From Pseudomonadota bacterium (lineage in GTDB: Bacteria; Pseudomonadota; Alphaproteobacteria; Rhizobiales; Kaistiaceae): a stretch of DNA of 11,041 nucleotides. This document shows positions 1 to 7,729 of this stretch, piece by piece. Position numbers and translations under genes: made by a program. The stretch is taken from contig JAEZEN010000309.1 in NCBI GenBank assembly GCA_023433185.1, positions 1 to 11,041 on the forward strand, read 5' to 3'. The notes beneath the pieces were generated by a model. It was not told the origin of the DNA. It saw nothing but the letters and a program-made list of their open reading frames with translations, and did no database searches. Every line of letters starts with the position of its first letter. The stretch's first letter is position 1.

Positions 1-974
1 GCTCGGGCCAGGTGCGGGTCGACGGCGGCCGCGTCAAGACCAGCACGCGGCTGGAGCCGGGGCAGGCGGTGCGCATTCCGCCGATGGGTCCGCCGGCCGC
101 CGCGGCGCCGCGCGATGCGAGCGAGGACGAAGCCGCCGGGGGCACCGGCATCTCCGATCCGGCCGGGGCGCATCGGGCGCCGCGCCCTGCCGCTGCCGGT
201 GGCCGCGAGGCCCGAACCGGAAACCGCGACGCCGACGACCTGCGCTCCTATCTGCTCTACGAGGACGATGCGGTCTTCGTCTTCAACAAGCCGCCGGGCC
301 TCGCGGTACAGGGTGGCTCCGGCCTCAGCCGCCACGTCGACGCCATGCTCGAGGCGCTGACCGACGCCAAGGGCCAGAAGCCGCGCCTCGTCCACCGCCT
401 CGACCGGGCGACGTCGGGGGTGCTGGTCGTGGCCCGCACCCGGCTCGCGGCGCAGAAGCTCGCCGCCTCGTTCCGCACGCGCGCGACCAAGAAGATCTAC
501 TGGGCCCTGGTCAAGGGCGTGCCGAAGCCGCACCAGGGCCGCATCTCGACGTGGCTCGCCAAGGAGGACGGGCCGGAAGGTGATCGCATGCGCGTCGCCC
601 GCCACGGCGACGACGAAGCGAGCCATGCCGTCTCGCTCTACTCGGTCACCGAGCAGGCCGGCGGCAAGTTCGCCTGGCTGACGATGAAGCCGGTCACCGG
701 GCGCACCCACCAGCTCCGCGCCCACGCCGCCCATATCGGCCATCCGATCATCGGCGACGACAAGTACTTCCATGCCGAGCCGGACTGGGACTTCCCCGGC
801 GGCATGCAGAACAAGCTCCACCTCCATGCGCGGCGGATCGTCATCCCGCATCCCTCCGGGAAGGGCGTCATCGACGTCAGCGCGCCGCTGCCGCCGCACA
901 TGCAGCAGAGCTGGAACCTGCTCGGCCTCGACCCGTCCCTCGGCGACGCCAGCGACGACGACGGGGACGATTGA
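1..974 (+). CDS. rluC: RluA-family 23S rRNA pseudouridine synthase, RluC type (5'-partial)
   Basis: Isomerises specific uridines in 23S rRNA to pseudouridine; RluC acts at three sites in E. coli (positions 955, 2504 and 2580). The frame is open to the left edge: codons from base 3 read SGQVRVDGGRVK, the middle of an S4 RNA-binding domain, so the GTG at 12 is internal and the true start is before the window. After the S4 end (VRIPP) comes a roughly 55-residue Ala/Pro/Gly/Asp-rich linker (about bases 85-245). The catalytic domain follows with LLYEDDAVFVFNKPPGLAVQ and the hallmark LVHRLDRATSG; the catalytic Asp is codon 402-404. RTHQLRAH and the GHPIIGDDKY motif complete the fold. The C-terminus is acidic (DASDDDGDD). 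It ends 7 bp from the convergent methyltransferase stop. The RluA family is certain; the RluC subtype is likely from the S4 domain and the VQGGSG motif. Confidence 0.95.
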   Translation, partial: SGQVRVDGGRVKTSTRLEPGQAVRIPPMGPPAAAAPRDASEDEAAGGTGISDPAGAHRAPRPAAAGGREARTGNRDADDLRSYLLYEDDAVFVFNKPPGLAVQGGSGLSRHVDAMLEALTDAKGQKPRLVHRLDRATSGVLVVARTRLAAQKLAASFRTRATKKIYWALVKGVPKPHQGRISTWLAKEDGPEGDRMRVARHGDDEASHAVSLYSVTEQAGGKFAWLTMKPVTGRTHQLRAHAAHIGHPIIGDDKYFHAEPDWDFPGGMQNKLHLHARRIVIPHPSGKGVIDVSAPLPPHMQQSWNLLGLDPSLGDASDDDGDD

Positions 975-981
975 GCCGCGC

Positions 982-1824
982 TCAGGCGCGCGCGCGGATG
1001 GCCCAGCAGGCCGCGGTGAAACGGACCTGCTCGCCCGCGACATAGGTCGCGAAGGCGGCCATCACGGCGTCCGTCACCTCTGCCGCAAGGACCGGATCGA
1101 CGTCGCGGAGCGCCAGGCCGAGCGGCCCGAGCCGGGTCGCGAAATGCGCCAGGCCGGCGGCGGGAAACGCACAGGCGACATCGAGCGGCGCGACCTCGAC
1201 GTCACGCCAGCCCGAGGCCGCGAAGATGCCGCGCACCGCGTCGGGGTCGGCGAGCCCGAACTGGCCGGGACCATCGCCGCGCCGCTTCGGGAAGTCGGGC
1301 ATGAGCGGCGCGGCGGCGCGCTCCGCGGTGGTCATGAAGGGATTGTCCGCGGGGCTTCGCCAGCTGACCAGGAAGGTGCCGGCGCCGGGCCGCGCGGCGC
1401 GGCGGAGATTGGCAAAGGCGACGACGGGCTCGGCGAAGAACATCACCCCGAAGCGCGACACGAGCATGTCGCATTCGCCCGGGGCAAAGTCATGGGTGGC
1501 GGCATCCGCCGCGAGGAACCGCGCCGGCGATCCGGCCGCCGCGGCGCGGGCCTCCGCGACCGCGATCATCGGCTCGGAAATGTCGAGGCCGAGGACGCTG
1601 CCGGTGCTGCCGAGCGCGCCGGCGATGGCGAGCGTCGTGCTGCCCGTGCCGCAACCGATATCGAGCACGCTCCGCGCGCCGTCCGCCCGCACCGCATCGA
1701 CCAGGATCGACTCGAAGGCGCGGAACATCATGTCGAGGATGTCGCGATTGCCGATCCAGGCGTCGGCGCCGGGTCCGTTCCACATGGCGCGCTGGTCGGC
1801 ACCGATCCGGGCCGTGTCATTCAT
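982..1824 (-). CDS. class I SAM-dependent methyltransferase
   Basis: Transfers a methyl group from S-adenosylmethionine to an unidentified substrate, probably a small molecule, in the cytoplasm. The protein is 280 aa. Motif I is VLDIGCGTGSTT (residues 53-64) and the acidic residue after strand 2 is D81 in LGLDISEPMI. An acidic/alanine stretch at 105-112 fits motif III and MLVSRFGVMFF (120-130) fits motif IV. The C-terminal half (QFGLADPDAVRGIFAASGW, then AACWAIRARA at the end) resembles a common proteobacterial Methyltransf_11/25-type group of unknown substrate. I chose the ATG at 1824 because GGGAG (plus-strand 1832-1836) lies 7 bases upstream and the protein motif begins there. The frame stays open to 2016, but that extension is Arg/Ser-rich and overlaps the preceding gene. 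It lies 94 bp downstream of the alpha-2-macroglobulin gene on the same strand and could share its transcript. No substrate can be named. Confidence 0.9.
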   Translation of the reverse strand: MNDTARIGADQRAMWNGPGADAWIGNRDILDMMFRAFESILVDAVRADGARSVLDIGCGTGSTTLAIAGALGSTGSVLGLDISEPMIAVAEARAAAAGSPARFLAADAATHDFAPGECDMLVSRFGVMFFAEPVVAFANLRRAARPGAGTFLVSWRSPADNPFMTTAERAAAPLMPDFPKRRGDGPGQFGLADPDAVRGIFAASGWRDVEVAPLDVACAFPAAGLAHFATRLGPLGLALRDVDPVLAAEVTDAVMAAFATYVAGEQVRFTAACWAIRARA

Positions 1825-1850
1825 GGGGAGGCTCCCGAGGGCGGTGGACT

Positions 1851-1866
1851 GCCCCGGCACCGGGGC
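1851..1866. repeat. short perfect inverted repeat in the 94-bp gap
   Basis: GCCCCGG-CA-CCGGGGC, 7-bp arms around 2 bases, lies between the alpha-2-macroglobulin stop and the methyltransferase start. No T-run follows on either strand, so an intrinsic terminator is not supported. As RNA it would form a hairpin just upstream of the methyltransferase Shine-Dalgarno. Such palindromes are common in DNA of this GC content. Confidence 0.3.
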
Positions 1867-1870
1867 GGAC

Positions 1871-1904
1871 ACGGCGGCGCGGGAGGGTGATCCCCCGTCG
1901 CCGT
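1871..1904 (-). repeat. imperfect inverted repeat just after the alpha-2-macroglobulin stop
   Basis: Bases 1871-1876 (ACGGCG) pair with 1899-1904 (CGCCGT). The stem continues inward with CG/CG and GGGA/TCCC, broken by two mismatches, around a 6-base loop. It begins about 14 bases downstream of the alpha-2-macroglobulin stop codon on its transcript, the expected place for a 3'-end stem. No U-tract follows, so it may only stabilise the mRNA or partly attenuate readthrough into the methyltransferase gene. Confidence 0.3.
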
Positions 1905-1918
1905 GATGTCGTTGGCGC

Positions 1919-4900
1919 CTACCGCGTCGGGCCGACGACCTCGACGCTGCCCGTATCCGTCCGGGCGTTGAGGTAGGGACGATACATGTCCTCGACCGTC
2001 GCCGCCGGCCGGGCAAAGACGCCCGGCGAGACGGCCCGCATCGAGTAGGCGACGCTGAACTGGATCGGGTCGCTGCTCGAGCGGTCGAGGGCGGCGACGA
2101 AGCGGTCGGTCCGCGCCTCGGTATGGGCGACGTTCCGCGCGACCGCCAGCCAGCCGAAGCTCGAAACGTCGCCGCTCGCCGAGATGTTCGGGTTCTCGAT
2201 CTCGTAGCCGGCCGGGATCGGGTCGACGACGAGGATGTTGCCGGCCCGCGCCTGGTCGGCCGTCACCGTCAGCATCACCACGATCCGCTCGTTCTGGCCG
2301 ACCGCGGCGATGTCGGTCGGCTCGCCGTCGACGGTGTAGTAGAAGCGCTCGATCGAGAAGCCCGTGCCGCCCGCCGGCTCCGGCACCTCGGTCACGCCGG
2401 TGGTGGTGAGCACGGCGTCGAGGGTCTCCGTGCCGAGGTTCCGGATCGCCACGGGTGCGGCCTCGAGCAGGGCCTGGTCGTAGTCCTTGAAGAGCGGCCC
2501 GGCCACGGTAGCCCCTTCGATCTCGAACTGCGTGCGGGCCGAGTCCTCGATCAGCGCCGCGGCGGCGAGCAGCATCCAGGCCTGCTCCTGGGTGCTGGTA
2601 TAGCGGCGCAGCTCTTCCTCCGTGGCGACCTGGTTCGCAAGGTCGCGGAGGTCGGCACCGCCGACGTCGCTCTCGGCGGCCAGCGTCAGCACGGCCGCCT
2701 TGTCGCGGAGCTGGCTGCCGTAGTCGCCCACCCAGTAGTCCGCGTTGCGGCCGGTGCGAAGGTCGGCGAAGGCCGCGTCGAAGGCGCGGGCGGCGCGGGA
2801 GCGGTCGCCGTAGAGCGCGAGCGCGGCCCCGACCTGGGCCTTGGCGAGCGCCGTGCCGAAGTTGCCGATCTTGGTCTCCGCATAGTAGCGGAGGTCGCCG
2901 AGGGAGGCACGCCCGGTGCGTGCGAGCACGTAGAGAGCATAGGCCACGTCCTCGCCGCCATGCCCGAAGTCGTCGGCATAGGACAGGCGGTTCGCCAGGT
3001 TGTCGAGGGCGAGCGTCCGCGCCAGTTCGGGCACGTCGTAGCCCTTCTCGGCGGCGCGGGTCAGGAAGTCGGTGATGTAGGAGTCGAGCCAGAGATCGCT
3101 GTTGCCGTAGGGTCCCCAGAGGCCGAAGGAGCCGGAGGAGGACTGGTTGGCGAGGACGCCCTGGACCGCCTTCTGGACCCGCGGCCCGATCTCGCCGTCG
3201 GTCGCCGCTCCGATCGCGACCGCCACGTCGTTGAGGTAGACGAGGGGGAGGGCACGGCTGGTGATCTGTTCCGCGCAGCCATAAGGGTAGCGGTCGAGGG
3301 AGGCCAGCAGCCCCGCCACGTCGAGCCGGCTCGCGCCGCCGATCGTCACCGCGACCGAGGCCGTGCCGGGCACGAATTCGGCGAGCGGCGCGGCATCGAC
3401 GGTCAGCGTCGCGCCGCCATTGAGGGCCACCACGTTGCGCCGCGACACGGGCTGGCCGGGCGGGCGGATGCCGAGGGCGAGCTCCCGCGGCCAGGTCTCC
3501 CCGGTCGGCGCGGTGAGGGTGACGGTGAGGACGAAGTCGCCCACCGCCTCGCCCGCGATCGGGATGTGGACGCTCTGCCGTTCCTTCTCGGCGAGCGTGA
3601 GGGTGCGCTCGAGGTCGCCCGCGGCGATGGCGATCCCGTCGCCGGCCTCGATGCTGAGGGCGTAGTCGCCGGCCGAACCGGAGACGTTGTTCACCTCGAC
3701 GAGGAGGCGGGACGTGTCGCCGGTATGCAGGAACTGCGGGATGCTGGCGCTCACCACGACCGGATCGCGCACCAGCACGTCCTTGACCGCATGGCCGACG
3801 CCGGTCCGCGACCAGGCCATCGCCATCACCCGCACCGTGCCGTTGAACTGCGGCATGTCGAAGGTGACGACGGCCTTGCCCTCGGCGTCGAGCTCGACGA
3901 TGCCGGAGTAGAATGCGACGAGCTTCTCGGTCGGCGGCGGGGCCGCGAGCCGGACGCCGCCACCGTCCCCGCCGGAGCGGATCTGGCCGGGGACGCCCTG
4001 CATGCGGTCGATGAGCAGGCCGTAGAGGTCGCGTAACTCAATGCCGAGCTTGCGCTGGCCGAAGTACCACTCGTCCGGCGCCGGCGGCTGGAAGTTGGTG
4101 AGGTTGAGGATGCCGAGGTCGACCGCGGCGACGGTCACGAAGGCCTTCTCGCCGGGCGCGAGGTTGTCGATGGCGACCGGGATCGCCATCGGCCGGCGCG
4201 GCTGCATCTCGTCGACGACGCCGAGCGAAACCGCGAGATCGCGGTCGCCGGGCTCGACCTTGCCCCAGGTGAGGCCGAGGGCGCGCGACGGCATGCGCTT
4301 CGCCGGCAGGTCCATCGGCCGGAACAGGGTCGCGGTGACGTAGGCGCCGGGTCCCCATTCGTCGGTGACTTCGAGATCGACGCTGGTGCCGCCCTCCGGC
4401 ACGTCGACGGCCTGCATCGCGATCAGCCGGTCGTCGACGACCGTCACCAGGGCGATGCCGGCGAAGCGCGGGTCGAGGCGAAGCTTCGCCGTCTCGCCGA
4501 CGCGGTAGGCGGGCTTGTCGAGCGCGACATCGAGCACATCGGGCGTCTGCGAGGAGGCGGAGGAGGCGTACCAGCCGGCATGGAACTCGTAGCTCGACGC
4601 GGTGGCCCCGTCGCCGCTCCGCTCGACGGTCAGCCGGTAGCGGCCCCAGTCGACATTGGCGGAGATCGTCACCGGGCTGTCGGCGCTGGCGTCGATCTCG
4701 CCGGTGGCGATGCGCTCACCGCTGGTCACCACCTCGTATCTCCAGCCTTCGTCGGTGCGGTACCACTGGTAGTCGGAGACGATCCGCTCGAGGCGCCAGC
4801 CGAGGCCGGGCGCCGCGATCCGCTCGCCGGCCGGGTCGACGACGATCACGTCGAGATTGGCCATCGCGCCTTCCTCGACCTCGTCCTCGGTGAATTGCGG

Positions 4901-7411
4901 CCGAATGCCGATCATCGGCACCTCGGGCGTCACCGGCAGGGTCAGGCGGCGCTCGACGGCCCGGCCGTTGGTGTCGGCGATGCGGACGATGATCTGCGCC
5001 TGGAGCGGACGGGTCGTCGCCGGCAGCTGCGGCAGGTCGACCTGAAGCGTCGCCCGGCCTTCCTCGTCGGTGAAGGCGCCGATGTCGATCGGCTCGCGCC
5101 AGGGATCGACGCGGTCGTCGGCGAGGCCGAAGCGATAGCCGGCGAAGCCGGGCAGGCCGTCGGCGGCGCGGATGTCGATGTCGCCGTCGATCGAGAGGCC
5201 CGGCGCGGTGGCGCCGTAGAGGTAGCGCGCGGTGACGTCGATGACCGCCGGATCGCCCGGGCCGATCGCCCGCGAATCCGTGGCGAGTTCGAAGGCGAGC
5301 CGCTCGGGCTGGAAGTCCTCGACGAGCACCGAGGTCTCGGCGATCGAGGCGCCCTTCGGGTCGGCATAGAGCTTCACCTGCCAGGAGCCGCGCATCGCGT
5401 CGGAGATAAGCGCGACGTCGGCCGAATAGCCGCCCAGGCCGCCGTCGGAGAGCGTCTCGCGGAGATATTCGACGCCGTCGGGCCGCTCGACGACGAGGGT
5501 GAGCGGCAGGTTGCCGACCGCGTCGGCGCGGGCGTCGCGGACCAGGGCGGTGAGGTGGATCGTCTCGCCCGGGCGGTAGATGCCGCGCTCCGGCGTGACG
5601 AACACGTCGAGCGGACCGGGGGCGGGTCGGCCCTCGACGCCGCGGTCGGAGAGGTCGAAGGCCGCGCGCTTGAGGTCGATGAAGGCGTAGTCGCTCTCGC
5701 CGACGGTCGCGTCGATGATCTGCGGCGACGCGCCCCCGGTGCCGCGCGCGAGGCCGGGATCGAAGCGGGCGTAGCCGTTCGCGTCCGTGGTGGCTTCGCC
5801 GAGGACGTCGTTGTTGACCGCCACGAGGCGAAGCTTCGCGCCGGCGACGGGCTCGGCGGTGGACAGCGAACGGACGATGGCATGGATGCCGTCGCTGCCC
5901 GAGAGCGTCGTCAGCCCCAGGTCGGAGACGACGAACCACTGGGTCGCCATCGGGCCCCACTGGGACGGGTCCAGCTCCGCCTTGGCGGTGATGACGTAGA
6001 CGCCCGGCTTGAGGTCGGGGATGGCCTCGGTCACCGGCACGGCAGTCGTGATCGTCCGGTTGAGCTCGGACCGGATGAGGATCTCGCCTTCCCAGACCTT
6101 CTCGCCGCTCTCGTAGCCGATGTTCTCGGCGCTCCACTGGGCGAGCGTGCGCATGAACTGGTTGTTGCGGACGGCATAGGCGATGCCGCGGTCGCCGATC
6201 CGGTAGATCTGGGCGAGGGCCTTGTCGGTGTTGACCGAGACGATCGGGATCGAGGCGCCGGGGCCCGACGGCAGGACATAGGCGTTGCCGGCGAAGCCCA
6301 CCCAGGGGGCGCGGTCGCGGACATAGATGTTGAGCTCGACCGGGCTGGCGAGCACCTCGCCGTCGGCTGCCGGCAGCCCGCCGCGGATGCGCACGTCGTA
6401 GCGGCCGCCGTGCTTGACGCCGTCGATGCAGATCTGGCGGCGCTCGGGCTCGATGGCGAGGCCGTCGCCGCCGGAGACCATGACGAAGTCGGCGAGGCGC
6501 GAGTCGGAGACCGGCAGGTCGTCGGAGAAGACGATGCAGATGCGCGGATCGGCGAGGTCGGCATCGACATTGTGGGAGACGATGCGGAAGCCATGCTCGG
6601 CGATCACCCGCTCGTAGTCGGCCTGAACCGAGGGATCGGGCACGAGCGCGAGGCTCGCGCGGTAGGAACGATAGCTGAGCTTCCAGTCCTCGCGGCGGGC
6701 GAAGCCGTCGCCGAGGAGGGCGAGCGCCCGGGCCTGGTTGTCGACCGCATCCGAGCGGACGAATCCGTTGATGCTCGCCGCGGTGACGTCCTGGCGGATA
6801 CGCTGGCGCTCCGACCAGTCGTTCGTGCTGCGTGCCAGGTTGGCGATGGCGAAATCGAGCCACAGGCCGGGATTGTCGTCGGCGACGGCGAGCGACTGTC
6901 CGAACAGCGTTGCCGCCATGTCGTAGTCGCCGGCGTTGTAGCGGCTGGTTCCCTGGTCGCGGAGCGCCTGGTAGGCGGAGCCCTCGGGCGGCGGGAAGCG
7001 GCGCTTGATGGTGCCGGCGAGCTCGCGGGCCTCGTCGATGTAGCGGCCGGGGACGAAGTCGAGCTCGGCGAGGCGCGTGGCCTCGAGGCTCGGCGTCAGC
7101 TCGGCGGTCGAGACCAGCCGGCCGGCGGTCGCACCGGGCGTCGCGGTCAGGATCCCGAAATCGGTCTTCAGGAAGCACCAGCGCGCCTTGTTGTTGTAGG
7201 TGAAGGCACGGCATTGGGCGCCGTCGATGCAGGCGTCCTGGCAGGCCTGGAGTTCGACGTTCTTGAGTGTCTCGTAGTCGAAGCCGGGATAGTCGGCCTC
7301 GGGGGTGACGATCACCCGCGTTTCCTGGGCCGTCGCCATCCCGATGGGGAGGCCGGCCGCCAGCAGAATGGCCAGCGCCAGGAAACGAGCCGCATGGACG
7401 ACGTTGCGCAT
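1919..7411 (-). CDS. secreted alpha-2-macroglobulin family protein with PAN/apple domain and thioester
   Basis: Bacterial alpha-2-macroglobulins (COG2373, YfhM/ECAM-like) are periplasmic protease traps: a protease cuts the bait region and is caged and covalently held through a reactive thioester. This protein is 1830 aa. Residues 1-28 form a signal peptide with a type I site (ATA, then Q29); there is no lipobox Cys. A PAN/apple-like domain spans about 30-88 (C57, C61, C67, C79). A TPR-like helical segment spans about 145-275. Macroglobulin beta-domains follow. A Gly/Pro-rich flexible stretch at about 1140-1168 fits a bait region. MPQFNGTVRVMAMAWSR precedes the MG7/8-like part. The thioester motif is GCAEQ, C1379 (codon 3275-3277) and Q1382, followed by the alpha-toroid (QSSSGSFGLWG). 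Start: ATG at 7411 with GGAGG (plus-strand 7420-7424) 8 bases upstream. No pbpC, the frequent partner, is adjacent. The family is certain; the target proteases are unknown. Confidence 0.95.
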   Translation of the reverse strand: MRNVVHAARFLALAILLAAGLPIGMATAQETRVIVTPEADYPGFDYETLKNVELQACQDACIDGAQCRAFTYNNKARWCFLKTDFGILTATPGATAGRLVSTAELTPSLEATRLAELDFVPGRYIDEARELAGTIKRRFPPPEGSAYQALRDQGTSRYNAGDYDMAATLFGQSLAVADDNPGLWLDFAIANLARSTNDWSERQRIRQDVTAASINGFVRSDAVDNQARALALLGDGFARREDWKLSYRSYRASLALVPDPSVQADYERVIAEHGFRIVSHNVDADLADPRICIVFSDDLPVSDSRLADFVMVSGGDGLAIEPERRQICIDGVKHGGRYDVRIRGGLPAADGEVLASPVELNIYVRDRAPWVGFAGNAYVLPSGPGASIPIVSVNTDKALAQIYRIGDRGIAYAVRNNQFMRTLAQWSAENIGYESGEKVWEGEILIRSELNRTITTAVPVTEAIPDLKPGVYVITAKAELDPSQWGPMATQWFVVSDLGLTTLSGSDGIHAIVRSLSTAEPVAGAKLRLVAVNNDVLGEATTDANGYARFDPGLARGTGGASPQIIDATVGESDYAFIDLKRAAFDLSDRGVEGRPAPGPLDVFVTPERGIYRPGETIHLTALVRDARADAVGNLPLTLVVERPDGVEYLRETLSDGGLGGYSADVALISDAMRGSWQVKLYADPKGASIAETSVLVEDFQPERLAFELATDSRAIGPGDPAVIDVTARYLYGATAPGLSIDGDIDIRAADGLPGFAGYRFGLADDRVDPWREPIDIGAFTDEEGRATLQVDLPQLPATTRPLQAQIIVRIADTNGRAVERRLTLPVTPEVPMIGIRPQFTEDEVEEGAMANLDVIVVDPAGERIAAPGLGWRLERIVSDYQWYRTDEGWRYEVVTSGERIATGEIDASADSPVTISANVDWGRYRLTVERSGDGATASSYEFHAGWYASSASSQTPDVLDVALDKPAYRVGETAKLRLDPRFAGIALVTVVDDRLIAMQAVDVPEGGTSVDLEVTDEWGPGAYVTATLFRPMDLPAKRMPSRALGLTWGKVEPGDRDLAVSLGVVDEMQPRRPMAIPVAIDNLAPGEKAFVTVAAVDLGILNLTNFQPPAPDEWYFGQRKLGIELRDLYGLLIDRMQGVPGQIRSGGDGGGVRLAAPPPTEKLVAFYSGIVELDAEGKAVVTFDMPQFNGTVRVMAMAWSRTGVGHAVKDVLVRDPVVVSASIPQFLHTGDTSRLLVEVNNVSGSAGDYALSIEAGDGIAIAAGDLERTLTLAEKERQSVHIPIAGEAVGDFVLTVTLTAPTGETWPRELALGIRPPGQPVSRRNVVALNGGATLTVDAAPLAEFVPGTASVAVTIGGASRLDVAGLLASLDRYPYGCAEQITSRALPLVYLNDVAVAIGAATDGEIGPRVQKAVQGVLANQSSSGSFGLWGPYGNSDLWLDSYITDFLTRAAEKGYDVPELARTLALDNLANRLSYADDFGHGGEDVAYALYVLARTGRASLGDLRYYAETKIGNFGTALAKAQVGAALALYGDRSRAARAFDAAFADLRTGRNADYWVGDYGSQLRDKAAVLTLAAESDVGGADLRDLANQVATEEELRRYTSTQEQAWMLLAAAALIEDSARTQFEIEGATVAGPLFKDYDQALLEAAPVAIRNLGTETLDAVLTTTGVTEVPEPAGGTGFSIERFYYTVDGEPTDIAAVGQNERIVVMLTVTADQARAGNILVVDPIPAGYEIENPNISASGDVSSFGWLAVARNVAHTEARTDRFVAALDRSSSDPIQFSVAYSMRAVSPGVFARPAATVEDMYRPYLNARTDTGSVEVVGPTR

Positions 7412-7459
7412 GGGGATGTCCTCCGACTGGCGCCCGCCCTCGTGGGCCTTTCGAGGCGC

Positions 7460-7488
7460 ACTCTAGTGAGGGCCGGGAGCGGGGTAAA
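7460..7488 (-). promoter_or_regulatory. candidate promoter for the alpha-2-macroglobulin gene
   Basis: On the minus strand TTTACC (plus 7483-7488) and TAGAGT (plus 7460-7465) are separated by exactly 17 bp. Each matches 4 of 6 bases of the sigma-70 type consensus. The predicted start near 7453 would give a leader of about 42 bases containing the Shine-Dalgarno. This is a pattern match only. Confidence 0.35.
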
Positions 7489-7643
7489 GGCGGGCAAGTG
7501 GATCGCGGGCAGGTGTGGCGGTTGGGATACGCATCGGGGCAGCACGGCCGATATCACGCCGAACGGGAGCGAGCGGTGACGAGCGTCTCACCCGGTTCCG
7601 GCGCCATTGCGGCGCGACGCGGGCAAATTTTCGTCGCCGCCGC

Positions 7644-7674
7644 TTGGCTATCGCCCGCGCCGATCTGCTATCAA
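7644..7674 (+). promoter_or_regulatory. weak candidate promoter for the oxidoreductase gene
   Basis: TTGGCT (7644-7649) and TATCAA (7669-7674) each match 4 of 6 consensus bases, but the spacer is 19 bp, longer than ideal. The predicted start near 7681 would put a GC hairpin at the 5' end of a roughly 50-base leader. This is weakly supported. Confidence 0.22.
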
Positions 7675-7715
7675 CGCGCGCCCGGCGCGTGTCGCGGGGC
7701 GCACGCTCGAAGCGA

Positions 7716-7722
7716 GGGGAGG
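7716..7722 (+). promoter_or_regulatory. strong ribosome binding site fixing the oxidoreductase start
   Basis: GGGGAGG lies 7 bases before the ATG at 7730. It decides against the longer in-frame start at 7607, whose extra 41 residues are Arg/Ala-rich and match nothing in the family. Confidence 0.75.
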
Positions 7723-7729
7723 ATACGTC

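Larger units (their letters stand above)
7412..7729. other. divergent intergenic region, 318 bp
   Basis: It separates the leftward alpha-2-macroglobulin gene from the rightward oxidoreductase gene. It holds a ribosome binding site and a candidate promoter for each. It also has a GC hairpin ACGCGC-N5-GCGCGT at 7674-7690, just after the rightward -10 candidate, and a loose GGTGA-N8-TCACC pair at 7575-7592. The middle (about 7500-7640) shows no credible ORF or RNA. Reading frames crossing it give low-complexity Arg-rich peptides. Confidence 0.8.

Noticed and set aside
772..1890. 372-codon plus-strand ORF running from rluC across the methyltransferase
   Set aside because: It crosses the rluC stop in another frame and is antisense to a methyltransferase with intact SAM motifs.
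2123..4036. 637-codon plus-strand ORF opposite the thioester half of the same gene
   Set aside because: It has the same shadow pattern: no recognisable fold and biased composition mirroring the real sense frame.
4474..5839. 16-bp exact repeat CGAGGCGAAGCTTCGC at 4474-4489 and 5824-5839 containing a 12-bp palindrome
   Set aside because: Both copies encode the same short beta-strand peptide (AKLRL) in macroglobulin domains of one gene, so shared codons explain them better than a DNA signal.
4580..7579. 999-codon plus-strand ORF opposite the alpha-2-macroglobulin gene
   Set aside because: It is antisense to a protein with clear signal peptide and domains. Its translation is Asp/Arg/Gly/Val-rich low complexity without motifs, the usual stop-free shadow of GC-rich codons.
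7575..7592. GGTGA-N8-TCACC pair as a second CRP-like operator
   Set aside because: The outer bases and the 8-base spacing depart from the TGTGA-N6-TCACA core, and the inner bases are not symmetric; chance is likely.
7674..7690. ACGCGC-N5-GCGCGT hairpin as a riboswitch or terminator
   Set aside because: It is a single short GC stem with no T-run, conserved loop or aptamer-like structure.
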